64,000 nucleotides of DNA from Pseudomonas nitroreducens NBRC 12694. GTDB taxonomy: Bacteria; Pseudomonadota; Gammaproteobacteria; Pseudomonadales; Pseudomonadaceae. Where the stretch lies: contig NZ_BDAI01000005.1 of assembly GCF_002091755.1 (NCBI RefSeq), forward strand, positions 248,001-312,000. Direction: 5' to 3'. This document shows, piece by piece, positions 18,075-25,463 of this stretch. The position numbers and the translations under genes were made by a program. The notes beneath the pieces are model-generated. The model was not told the DNA's origin. It did no database searches and saw only the letters and a list, made by a program, of their open reading frames with translations. Numbering within the stretch: the first letter of the stretch is position 1; each line of letters begins with the position of its first letter.

Positions 18075-19340
18075 ATGTTCCCGACTACTGCGGCCCGCGC
18101 CCTGGGCATCGACTTCGGCACCTCCAACTCCACCGTCGGCTGGTGGCGCCCGGACACCGAACCGCTGATCGCCCTGGAAGACGACAAGATCACCCTGCCC
18201 TCGGTGATCTTCTTCAACGTCGAGGAACGCCGCCCGGTGTACGGCCGCCTGGCCCTGCACGAATACCTGGAAGGCTACGAAGGCCGCCTGATGCGCTCGC
18301 TGAAAAGCCTGCTGGGTTCCTCACTGCTGAAAAGCGAGACCACCGTGCTGGGCAGCGCCATGCCGTTCAAGGACCTGCTGGGGCTGTTCATCGGCGAGCT
18401 GAAGAAGCGCGCCGAAGCGGTCGCCGGGCGCGAGTTCGAGTCCGTCGTGCTGGGCCGTCCGGTGTTCTTCGTCGACGACGACCCCAAGGCTGACCAGGAA
18501 GCCCAGGACACCCTGGTCGCCGTGGCGCAGAAGCTCGGCTTCAAGGACGTCTCCTTCCAGTACGAACCTCTCGCCGCGGCCTTCGACTACGAGCGCAGCA
18601 TCGAGCGCGAGGAGCTGGTGCTGATCGTCGATATCGGCGGCGGTACCTCGGACTTCTCGCTGGTGCGCCTGTCGCCCGAGCGTCGCGAAGTGGCCGACCG
18701 CCAGAGCGACATCCTCGCCACCGGCGGTGTGCATATCGGCGGTACCGATTTCGACAAGCAACTGAGCATCCAGGGCGTGATGCCGCTGTTCGGCTACGGC
18801 AGCAGGATGAAGAGCGACGCCTTCATGCCGACCAGCTACCACCTCAACCTGGCTACCTGGCACACCATCAACGCGGTATACGCGCAGAAGTCCCAGCTGG
18901 CGCTGCAGAACATGCGCTACGACATCGTCGACGCCACCGGCATCGACCGCCTGTTCAAGCTGATCGAGCAGCGCGCCGGCCACTGGCTGGCGATGCAGGT
19001 GGAAGCCAGCAAGATCGAGCTGTCCGACACCGAGCGCCGCGACATCGACCTGGTGCGTATCGAGCCGGGGCTGGTCGCCGAGCTGAGCCGCGAACTGTTC
19101 GAAGGCGCCATCGCCCCGCTGCTGGAGCGCGTGCGCGGTAGCATCACCAACCTGCTCAATTCGGCCGACGTGGACCCGGCGCGCGTGGACACGGTGTTCT
19201 TCACCGGCGGTTCCTCCGGCGTACCGGCGTTGCGCCAGAGCGTGGCGGCCATGCTGCCCAACGCCCGGCACGTCGACGGCGATCGCTTCGGCGGGATCGG
19301 CAACGGCCTGGCCATCGAAGCGATGAAGCGCTACGGCTGA
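18075..19340 (+). CDS. yegD: Hsp70-family ATPase-like protein (YegD type)
   Basis: A 421-residue protein made of the Hsp70 actin-like ATPase domain only. Phosphate loop 1 is ALGIDFGTSNSTVGW, phosphate loop 2 is LIVDIGGGTSDFSLVRL, and the adenosine motif is FFTGGSSGVPALRQSV. There is no C-terminal peptide-binding domain, as in E. coli YegD. The client and role are unknown. The ATG at 18075 was chosen because upstream sequence in frame is intergenic. It diverges from the oxaloacetate decarboxylase gene and may share the dyads between them. Confidence 0.85.
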   Translation: MFPTTAARALGIDFGTSNSTVGWWRPDTEPLIALEDDKITLPSVIFFNVEERRPVYGRLALHEYLEGYEGRLMRSLKSLLGSSLLKSETTVLGSAMPFKDLLGLFIGELKKRAEAVAGREFESVVLGRPVFFVDDDPKADQEAQDTLVAVAQKLGFKDVSFQYEPLAAAFDYERSIEREELVLIVDIGGGTSDFSLVRLSPERREVADRQSDILATGGVHIGGTDFDKQLSIQGVMPLFGYGSRMKSDAFMPTSYHLNLATWHTINAVYAQKSQLALQNMRYDIVDATGIDRLFKLIEQRAGHWLAMQVEASKIELSDTERRDIDLVRIEPGLVAELSRELFEGAIAPLLERVRGSITNLLNSADVDPARVDTVFFTGGSSGVPALRQSVAAMLPNARHVDGDRFGGIGNGLAIEAMKRYG

Positions 19341-19412
19341 GCGGTCGCGCACTGACGCCGGGACCGCCATGCGCTAGTGTGGCGGTCATTCCTCCCCGCG
19401 CCGGAGCCCGCC

Positions 19413-19631
19413 ATGCGCCTCTTCCACCTGAGCAGCCTCCTGATGCTTTGCGCCGCCCTTTCGGCCTGCGGCCTCGGCGAAACCGCCGCGACCACGGCCA
19501 CCACCGCCAAGCTGCAAGCCCAACAGGCGCAACAGGCCCAGCAGCAGATCGAGCAGCTCAAACAGCAGATCGACGCCGCCAACGTACAGAACCAGCAGCG
19601 CCTGGACGAAGCCCTGAAGGAAGCCGAATAA
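19413..19631 (+). CDS. Small lipoprotein with Gln-rich helix
   Basis: A 72-residue predicted lipoprotein. Signal peptide MRLFHLSSLLMLCAALSAC ends in the lipobox LSAC at residue 19. The mature part is a single predicted coiled helix (AQQAQQQIEQLKQQIDAANV). A longer in-frame start at 19377 would break the signal sequence. A role in the cell envelope is likely but unknown. Confidence 0.7.
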   Translation: MRLFHLSSLLMLCAALSACGLGETAATTATTAKLQAQQAQQAQQQIEQLKQQIDAANVQNQQRLDEALKEAE

Positions 19632-19717
19632 AAGCCTGCCCTGCAGATTTCTTGAACGCCCGATCCTGGCCTAGGCTCCAAGTTGAGCGAGTGAATTGCT
19701 CAACCAAGGAGAACACC

Positions 19718-20062
19718 ATGTACAAGCGATCACTGCTGGCGCTGTTGGTACTGGCTTCGGTGGCGGGCTGCGCTTCCACCAAGGTGCAGAACCCGGTCAA
19801 CTACATCACCTTCCGCGACCAGCCGCTGGTGCGCAACGTCGAGAAGGGAATGAGCCAGGAAGAAGTCCTGAAGATCGGCGGCACACCGTCGTCGACGCAG
19901 AAACGCCTGATGAAACCGGGCAGCTGCAACAGCTACATCCTCAGCAAGGACGGGCAGCAACAGCCCTTCTACGTGAGCTTCGACGGCAGTGGCCGAGTCG
20001 ATGGATCGGGCTTCATGACCTGCTCCGAGCTCGACCGACACGAGCGCGACGCCCAGCCGTGA
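19718..20062 (+). CDS. osmE: Osmotically inducible lipoprotein OsmE
   Basis: A 114-residue outer-membrane lipoprotein of the OsmE/SmpA-BamE fold. Lipobox VAGC at residues 15-18 (MYKRSLLALLVLASVAGC). The OsmE hallmark NYITFRDQPLVRNVEKGMSQ is followed by QEEVLKIGGTPS. AAGGAG stands 8 bases upstream of the ATG. A 7-bp inverted repeat GTTGAGC/GCTCAAC (19682-19704) lies just before the ribosome-binding site. A strong terminator follows. Confidence 0.9.
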   Translation: MYKRSLLALLVLASVAGCASTKVQNPVNYITFRDQPLVRNVEKGMSQEEVLKIGGTPSSTQKRLMKPGSCNSYILSKDGQQQPFYVSFDGSGRVDGSGFMTCSELDRHERDAQP

Positions 20063-20085
20063 TGCCCGCCCGGGCATGACGACAT

Positions 20086-20112
20086 GCCCCCGCCGGCCGG
20101 CGGGGGCTTTTT
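20086..20112 (+). terminator. Rho-independent terminator of osmE
   Basis: GCCCCCGCCGG and CCGGCGGGGGC form a perfect GC stem 24 bases after the osmE stop, followed by TTTTT. Confidence 0.88.
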
Positions 20113-20203
20113 CGTTCGGCACATCGCCACAGTCCTGCAGGCGGGGATATTCCCGCCACGCGGTGGCCGTCTATCATCCCAGCAGCCACCTGAGGAGCCG
20201 ACC

Positions 20204-20659
20204 ATGAAATACCGCATCATCGAACTGCCCGCCTTCGACGTGGTGGGCATGGATTATCGTGGCAGCGCGCCGGGCGACAGCATTGGCCAGCTGTGGCAGC
20301 GCTTCCTGCCACGCGAAAAGGAGGTCAGCGCCAGCGCGCAGGATAAAGCCGCCTATGGCGTCTGCAGCCAGTTGCCGGGCGGCGAGTTCCACTACATTGC
20401 CGGGCTGCCGGTGGAGCCCGGCGCGAACGTGCCCGCGGGCATGACCCGCTACGAGGTTCCCGCGCAGAAGTACGCGGTGTTCACCCACATCGGCCCGGTC
20501 ACCGCCATCGCCGACAGCTTCCAGGCCATCTATTCCAGCCTGCTGGCCCGTCACGGCCTGGAGCCGAAGAAGGGCGTGGACCTGGAGCGCTACACCGAGC
20601 GCTTCCTGGGACCGGAAGATCCGGCCTCGGAAACCGACCTGTACGTGCCGATCTACTGA
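20204..20659 (+). CDS. GyrI-like / AraC effector-binding domain protein
   Basis: A 151-residue stand-alone small-molecule-binding domain of the GyrI-like/SOUL-like fold found at the C-terminus of AraC regulators such as Rob and BmrR. Diagnostic features are the start MKYRIIELPAFDVVGMDYRG, the central YEVPAQKYAVFTHIGPV, and the C-terminal acidic LYVPIY. The ATG at 20204 follows GAGGAG. No DNA-binding domain is present, so it may sequester or hydrolyse a ligand. Function unknown. Confidence 0.82.
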   Translation: MKYRIIELPAFDVVGMDYRGSAPGDSIGQLWQRFLPREKEVSASAQDKAAYGVCSQLPGGEFHYIAGLPVEPGANVPAGMTRYEVPAQKYAVFTHIGPVTAIADSFQAIYSSLLARHGLEPKKGVDLERYTERFLGPEDPASETDLYVPIY

Positions 20660-20685
20660 GACGCACCGCGCTCGCATTTTGCTTC

Positions 20686-20770
20686 TTGTAGGAGCGAGCT
20701 TGCTCGCGAACAAGCCCCGCTGCGAGGCGGTTCGCGAGCAAGGACTAGGCGTCCCCCTCGCTCCTACAGG
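20686..20770. repeat. REPIN-like palindrome (GTAGGAGCGAG)
   Basis: TTGTAGGAGCGAG at the left is mirrored by CTCGCTCCTACAG at the right. Inside, CTTGCTCGCGAA (20699-20710) and TTCGCGAGCAAG (20731-20742) form a perfect 12-bp stem. This is the classic Pseudomonas REP doublet and lies between two convergent genes. Partial copies with the same GTAGGAGC or GCTCCTAC core occur at 5719-5737, 15836-15848, 30533-30556 and 35505-35533. Confidence 0.85.
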
Positions 20771-20780
20771 CGCCTCCTGA

Positions 20781-22865
20781 TCACTTGCGTGTGGTCGGTG
20801 CCTTCGCCGGCTGCTTCATCTGCTGCAGCAGCGCCGCGCACTGGTTGTCGTCCTGCTTGCTCGGGGCGATCAGCGCCAGCAGCGCCGCCGCCGGAGCCAC
20901 CGCCACGCCGAGAGCGACCATCCCTGCGCCACGCGCCGCCAGCGGCAGCACATGCACGCCCGCTTTCGGATTCTTGAAGGTGCCCTGCACATAGAGCGGC
21001 GATCGCAGAGAGAAAATGCGCACGCCCTTGCTCTGCGGCGTGATGTCCAGGTCGAGCTGTTCGGTGGCGAAGTTGGCCGTGCCATCCACCGTGATGATGG
21101 CGTTCTCGGTATCGAAGGCGAATACCCGCGGCTTGGCCAGGCCATTGGTAATGCCCACGTCGGCGGCGGCGCAGTTGATCTTCACCTCGTCATCGCCGAA
21201 CAGCTTGTTCACCACGTAGTTGCCCACGTTGAGCCCGGCGATCTCCATCAGGCTGCGGCTGATGCGGCCGTCATTGATCAGCAGCTTCATCTCGCCATTG
21301 GCGCCGGCCAGGATAGTCGCCACCGAATTGCCGGTACCGGCAATGGTCGCGTCGCCGTTGAGCTCGCCGAAGCTCGACTGCATCGGCGCGAAGCTGGGGA
21401 ACAACTCCTTGAGCTTGAAGCTGCGCGCCTGCAACTGGACCTTGCTCTGCAGCGGCGTCTTGCCGCCGTCCAGGCGGATATGCGAATCCAGCGTTCCGCC
21501 GGCCACGCCGAAGCGCAGCGGCTCCAGGGTCAGCAGGCCATCGTTGAGCACCAGGTGGGTATAGAGGTCGCTGATCGGCAGCTTGTCACTGTGCACGATG
21601 CGCTTGCCGGTGAACTCCACGTCGGCGTCCATGGCGCGCCAGCGGTCGGTGCGGAACTCTTCCACCGGCAATACCTTGTCGGCCGGCTGGCGGGTGCTCT
21701 GGCCACGCGCCTGCTTCTCCTGGTTCGAGTCGGCGCCGATCAGCGGGCCGAGGTCGGCCATGCGCAACTGGTCCGAGCGCAGCTTGCCGGACAGCTTGGG
21801 CCGCGGCCGGCGATTGACGAACACGAGGTCGCCATGCAGGTCGCTGTCGCCAACCTTGCCGTTGAAGTTCTCGTAGTGGAACTGCGCGCCGCCCGAGTCG
21901 TGCAGCTCGGCCTTGAGGCGGCCGTCGGTCTCGTAGGCCGGCGTATCGGGCAGGGTCACGCCGGTGAGCGGGAAGAGGTTGGCCATGCTGGTGCCGGCCA
22001 GTTGCAGGCGCAAATCCAGCGCGCCAAGGTTCAGCGGATCGGTCAGGGTGCCGACGATGCTCGCGCGGGTGCTCCCGGCGGATACGTCGGCCTGCACCGG
22101 GAACGGCTTGGCCGCATCCTGCAACGCCAGCACGCCACCGACCTTGCCCGCGCCCGCGAGCGGCAGGCCCTTGTACTGGCCCTTGAGCTTCCAGCCGAAC
22201 ACGTAGTCCTGGGTGGCCGCCTTGTCGCCACCGGCCAGCGCCTTGCCCGCCAACTGGCCGAAGGGCACCGGCTTGCCGAGCGGATCCACCAGCAGCTCGA
22301 GGCGAGTCTTCAGGCTCTGGTCATCGAGGGTGACGCTGCCCTTGTCGAAGCCGATCTCGCCGATGTCCAGCTTCCAGGAGGCTTGCTCGGGCATGGCGTT
22401 GGGGTCTTCTTCCTGCTTCGGCAGCTCGAAGGTCCAGGTGGCGCGGCCGTCGGCCAGGCGCAGCAGGTCGGCGCTGGGGCGGGTGAGGACGATCTGCGGG
22501 ATGCGCACCGTCTGCCACAACAGCGGCAGCGGGGCGAGGCGGAACTCGACTTTTTCGAGGCTCGCGAAGTTCGGCGCGCGCGTCTTGCCCGCCGCCCAGT
22601 CCGGATTGCCCAGGGTAATGTCCTGCGCGCTGATGTGCGGCCACGGCACGTAGGCGCGCCAGCCGCCCTCCGCAGGTTCCGTGCGCCAGAACACCTGCAG
22701 GTCGCCATTGATGGCGAAGGGGCGCCCCAGCTCCGCCGAGACCTTCTCGTTGATGGTCGGCTTCACCCGGTTCCAGTCGAAGGTGGCGATGAACACCACC
22801 AGCGCGGCTATCACCGCGATGAAACCGGTGAAGCTCCAGAGGCAGATTCGTTTCCCGCGCGTCAT
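20781..22865 (-). CDS. asmA: AsmA family protein
   Basis: A 694-residue inner-membrane-anchored periplasmic protein of the AsmA family, which includes bridge-like lipid transport proteins. The N-terminus MTRGKRICLWSFTGFIAVIA holds the single membrane anchor, followed by the AsmA start FDWNRVKPTINEKVSAELGR and later FAINGDLQVFWR. The C-terminal region contains the AsmA_2 pattern (NLSTDRGVV-like LNVGNYVVNKLFGDDEVKINC ... ALDLDITPQSKG-like). The start at 22865 is preceded by GGGAGTTCAGGT; the frame continues upstream without a ribosome-binding site. It is a single-gene unit. Confidence 0.87.
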   Translation of the reverse strand: MTRGKRICLWSFTGFIAVIAALVVFIATFDWNRVKPTINEKVSAELGRPFAINGDLQVFWRTEPAEGGWRAYVPWPHISAQDITLGNPDWAAGKTRAPNFASLEKVEFRLAPLPLLWQTVRIPQIVLTRPSADLLRLADGRATWTFELPKQEEDPNAMPEQASWKLDIGEIGFDKGSVTLDDQSLKTRLELLVDPLGKPVPFGQLAGKALAGGDKAATQDYVFGWKLKGQYKGLPLAGAGKVGGVLALQDAAKPFPVQADVSAGSTRASIVGTLTDPLNLGALDLRLQLAGTSMANLFPLTGVTLPDTPAYETDGRLKAELHDSGGAQFHYENFNGKVGDSDLHGDLVFVNRRPRPKLSGKLRSDQLRMADLGPLIGADSNQEKQARGQSTRQPADKVLPVEEFRTDRWRAMDADVEFTGKRIVHSDKLPISDLYTHLVLNDGLLTLEPLRFGVAGGTLDSHIRLDGGKTPLQSKVQLQARSFKLKELFPSFAPMQSSFGELNGDATIAGTGNSVATILAGANGEMKLLINDGRISRSLMEIAGLNVGNYVVNKLFGDDEVKINCAAADVGITNGLAKPRVFAFDTENAIITVDGTANFATEQLDLDITPQSKGVRIFSLRSPLYVQGTFKNPKAGVHVLPLAARGAGMVALGVAVAPAAALLALIAPSKQDDNQCAALLQQMKQPAKAPTTRK

Positions 22866-23148
22866 ACCTGAACTCCCTGCTGGCCGCGTCGGTGGAAGCA
22901 GCGACGTCCCCACGCCGCTGCCGGTAATCATCGGCCGCCTGAGCATGCCGGGCCGGCATTCTCCCTTGGCCTGTTCACTTGGACCAGCATAGCGGTGCGT
23001 TGTATCCACCGATTTGCACGCAGAAAGTCCGATGCAGACGCCATGGCGAGAAAACTTAAACTTTCGCCGCCTCCGGCGACTCACACCCTTGTGACCCGAT
23101 TTGAGCCGTGCGCCACCGCAGCGCCGGTTTGCCACAAGGAGATGACTG

Positions 23149-23682
23149 ATGAACCAGGCACAACTGACCGACGTCCAGACCCTGCGCCAGCGGGCGCGCC
23201 AGAACATCGAGGACGGCGCGGTGACCGAGGGCTACCATGCCGATCGCAAGACCGTGCTGCGTCTGCTCAACGAGTCGCTGGCCACCGAGCTGGTCTGCTA
23301 CCTGCGCTACAAACGCCACTACTTCATGGCCACGGGCCTGAAGGCGAGCGTCGCCGCGGCGGAATTCCTCGAGCATGCCACCCAGGAACTGCAACATGCC
23401 GACCTGCTGGCAGAGCGCATCATGCAACTGGGCGGCGAACCGGACTTCAACCCGGCCGGCCTGACCGAGCGCTCCCACGCCGAGTATGTGGCCGGCAAGA
23501 ATCTGCGCGAGATGATCACCGAGAACCTGGTCGCCGAGCGCATCGCCGTCGACAGCTACCGCGAGATCGTGGTCTACCTGGGCGATGACGACCCGACCAC
23601 GCGCCGCCTGTTCGAGGAGATCCTCGCCCAGGAAGAAGAACACGCCGACGACATGGCGGACCTGCTCCAGGACCTGAAATAA
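23149..23682 (+). CDS. Bacterioferritin-like di-iron protein
   Basis: A 177-residue four-helix ferritin-like protein. The di-iron ligands can be seen in order: E in NESLATELVCYLRYKRHYF, ExxH in EFLEHATQELQHADLLAERI, a glutamate in ENLVAERIAVDSYREIV, and EExHxDD in AQEEEHADDMADLL. The heme-ligand methionine of true bacterioferritin is not obviously in place. It is slightly longer than Bfr (about 158) with an N-terminal extension. A role in iron storage or oxidant protection is likely. AAGGAG precedes the ATG. Confidence 0.87.
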   Translation: MNQAQLTDVQTLRQRARQNIEDGAVTEGYHADRKTVLRLLNESLATELVCYLRYKRHYFMATGLKASVAAAEFLEHATQELQHADLLAERIMQLGGEPDFNPAGLTERSHAEYVAGKNLREMITENLVAERIAVDSYREIVVYLGDDDPTTRRLFEEILAQEEEHADDMADLLQDLK

Positions 23683-24013
23683 CCCCCCCACCGCTGTCAT
23701 CGATACCCGGCTCCGGCCGGGCATCGTGGGCGCGCCCGTCCCGCTGAGCGCAAAGCCCCATTCCAGAGCCTTGCCCACAGATTTTTTCCTCAATATATCG
23801 ATTAATCAGATACTAACAATCCCACCAATACCGCCAATCGAAGGCATTGATAGAAGTCAATTTTCAAAATCAACTCTATGATTTTAAACAATTTATCCAA
23901 CAATCATCGGCATCGATAGCGACTATCTTCCAGCATCGTTTTCCAATCGATAATCCAGAACAGATACTGAGTCCGTGTCCAACGAACTCCCCCACTCTTT
24001 CTGGAGCCGCATC
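23683..24013. other. AT-rich promoter region of the first repeat-protein gene
   Basis: This 331-base gap contains no gene. The first part holds a weak hairpin (GATACCCGGCTCCGGCCGGGCATC). From about 23780 to 23930 it is strikingly AT-rich for this genome, with repeated ATCGA-type words (TATATCGATTAATC, GGCATCGATAGC). It ends with a 27-base element shared with the next gene's leader (described separately). Confidence 0.55.
23930..23956 (+). promoter_or_regulatory. Shared leader element, copy 1
   Basis: CCAGCATCGTTTT-CC-AATCGAT-A-ATCC begins exactly 84 bases upstream of the ATG at 24014. A near-identical element starts exactly 84 bases upstream of the paralogous gene at 24950. It is probably a promoter or operator for both repeat proteins, or a conserved 5' UTR segment. 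Confidence 0.6.
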
Positions 24014-24619
24014 ATGAAACGCACCCTCGTACTTGGCTTTGCCCTCTCCGTACTTGCTGCCAATGCCGCTTTCGCCGGCTCCCAGCAGGAATCCCCGGTC
24101 ATCAACGCCAGCCAGACTCAGGTTCTGGTCCAGGACGGCGCAGAGCGCACCCTGGATCAACAACAGAAACAACTGGACGCCGCCAAGGCACGTATCGCCG
24201 AAAACGGCTCCAGCCAGTCGGTCGATCGCCTGATCCAGAAAATGAACGTCGCCGAGAACGGCTCCAGCCAGACCGTCGACCGCTTGCACAAGCAACTGGG
24301 CGTCGCTGAAAACGGTTCGAGCAAAACCATCGACCGTCTGCACAGCGAGATGAGCGTTGCAGAAAACGGTTCGAGCCAGTCGGTTGACCGCCTGCACCAG
24401 CAAATGAACGTCGCCGAGAACGGCTCCAGCCAGACCGTCGATCGCCTGCACAAGCAACTGGGCGTCGCTGAAAACGGTTCGAGCAAAACCATCGAGCGTC
24501 TGCACAGCGAAATGAACGTGGCCGAGAACGGCTCCGAGCACACCGTCGACCAGTTGCACAGCAACATGGTTGCCGAGTCGGGTGGCGACACCGTCTTCAA
24601 CGCCCATCTGAAGGCATAA
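24014..24619 (+). CDS. Exported tandem-repeat protein with VAENGS repeats (long paralogue)
   Basis: A 201-residue secreted protein of unknown function. Signal peptide MKRTLVLGFALSVLAANAAFA (cleavage after residue 21). After a Gln-rich spacer come seven tandem 18-residue units of consensus VAENGSSQTVDRLHKQLG (from 24194), ending in the module VAESGGDTVFNAHLKA. The units are perfectly in phase at 54 bases. Units 2-3 (24248-24355) and 5-6 (24410-24517) are near-identical at DNA level, showing a recent 162-base duplication. Each unit alternates a short NGS loop with an amphipathic helix. The start follows TCTGGAG; a terminator follows. There are no cysteines. The next gene is a paralogue. Confidence 0.8.
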   Translation: MKRTLVLGFALSVLAANAAFAGSQQESPVINASQTQVLVQDGAERTLDQQQKQLDAAKARIAENGSSQSVDRLIQKMNVAENGSSQTVDRLHKQLGVAENGSSKTIDRLHSEMSVAENGSSQSVDRLHQQMNVAENGSSQTVDRLHKQLGVAENGSSKTIERLHSEMNVAENGSEHTVDQLHSNMVAESGGDTVFNAHLKA

Positions 24620-24650
24620 GTCTCCAGGCAGTACACCGCAAGGTGAGAGA

Positions 24651-24677
24651 AAAGCCCGGCCCCGCCGGGCTTTCTTA
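24651..24677 (+). terminator. Terminator of the long repeat-protein gene
   Basis: AAAGCCCGGC-CCC-GCCGGGCTTT forms a perfect 10-bp stem followed by a pyrimidine-rich CTTATC. The paralogous gene has a terminator with the same stem sequence. Confidence 0.85.
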
Positions 24678-24949
24678 TCGCCCCAGAGCCGCAACGGCAC
24701 GCCATCGATACCAGGCCACCCGTGATTTGTAACGGCGTCTTGCCTGAAATCTCCTTTGAAACGCCTTAAGACACCGCCCTAGAGCGGTTTTCGTCGTTCC
24801 ATCATTGGCGGCGATAGTTGAAATTAGCCGGCTAAATAATCGACATCACTGATGCTCTGTATCACCCAGCATCGTTTTTAAATCGATTTATCCGAAGGGA
24901 AAATAACCCCGTAGCCAAAACAAACCGCCCCCTTTCGGAGCCACCCAAC
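24678..24949. other. Promoter region of the second repeat-protein gene
   Basis: No gene is visible. The stretch contains a 12-base perfect palindrome TTAGCCGGCTAA (24824-24835), several ATCGA-type words, and the shared leader element at 24866-24893. It is more AT-rich than the flanking genes, like the region before the paralogue. Confidence 0.55.
24866..24893 (+). promoter_or_regulatory. Shared leader element, copy 2
   Basis: CCAGCATCGTTTT-TA-AATCGAT-TT-ATCC matches 23930-23956 in all conserved blocks and, like it, begins 84 bases before the ATG of its gene. Confidence 0.6.
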
Positions 24950-25381
24950 ATGAAAACCAAGATCGCCCTCAGCCTTGCACTCACCTCCCTGATGACCGCC
25001 AGCGCCGTCTTCGCCGCCCCGGCCATCCTCAACAATGGCCCGCGCAGCACGCACCAACTCCAGCAGCAGAGCGCCCAGCCCCGCGTTGCGGATAATGGCT
25101 CCGAACGCACCATCGACCGCCTGCACAAGCAGATGGACGGTGCCCGCGTCGCCGACAACGGCTCTGAACGCACCATCGACCGTCTGCACAAGCAAATGGA
25201 CGATGCCCGCGTCGCCGACAACGGTTCCGAACGCACCATCGACCGCCTGCACAAGCAAATGGAAGACGTCCGCGTTGCCGAGAACGGCTCCGAGCACACC
25301 ATCGACAAGCTGCACAGCAACATGGTCGCCGAGTCCGGTGGTGACACCGTATTCGATGCCCACCTGAAGCGTGTTTCCTGA
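24950..25381 (+). CDS. Exported tandem-repeat protein with VADNGSERTIDRLHKQM repeats (short paralogue)
   Basis: A 143-residue secreted protein, paralogous to the upstream gene. Signal peptide MKTKIALSLALTSLMTASAV... cleaves near residue 22. Three nearly identical 21-residue units, consensus RVADNGSERTIDRLHKQMDD, are followed by a fourth (RVAENGSEHTIDKLHSNM) and the tail VAESGGDTVFDAHLK. The last 30 or so residues match the end of the long paralogue at all but a few positions, while the repeat period differs (63 bases here, 54 there). No known domain is recognisable. A terminator follows. Confidence 0.8.
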   Translation: MKTKIALSLALTSLMTASAVFAAPAILNNGPRSTHQLQQQSAQPRVADNGSERTIDRLHKQMDGARVADNGSERTIDRLHKQMDDARVADNGSERTIDRLHKQMEDVRVAENGSEHTIDKLHSNMVAESGGDTVFDAHLKRVS

Positions 25382-25412
25382 TCGGCGCGAAATACGCCGA
25401 ACAGGCGAAAGA

Positions 25413-25440
25413 AAAGCCCGGCATCTGCCGGGCTTTCTCA
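25413..25440 (+). terminator. Terminator of the short repeat-protein gene
   Basis: AAAGCCCGGC-ATCT-GCCGGGCTTT forms a perfect 10-bp stem followed by CTCATTTCT. It has the same stem as the terminator at 24651, so the duplication included the 3' flank. Confidence 0.85.
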
Positions 25441-25463
25441 TTTCTGCGGTTTGTCTAGCGCGG

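Noticed and set aside
20952..22871. 639-codon open frame opposite asmA
   Set aside because: Composition typical of an antisense frame (Gln/His/Arg/Val-rich) and no start signal; the minus-strand AsmA reading has clear family features.
24194..24571. Regular 54-base repeats that could be taken for a CRISPR array
   Set aside because: There is no repeat-spacer alternation; the units are contiguous, in frame and part of a coding sequence with a signal peptide and terminator. No cas genes are present.
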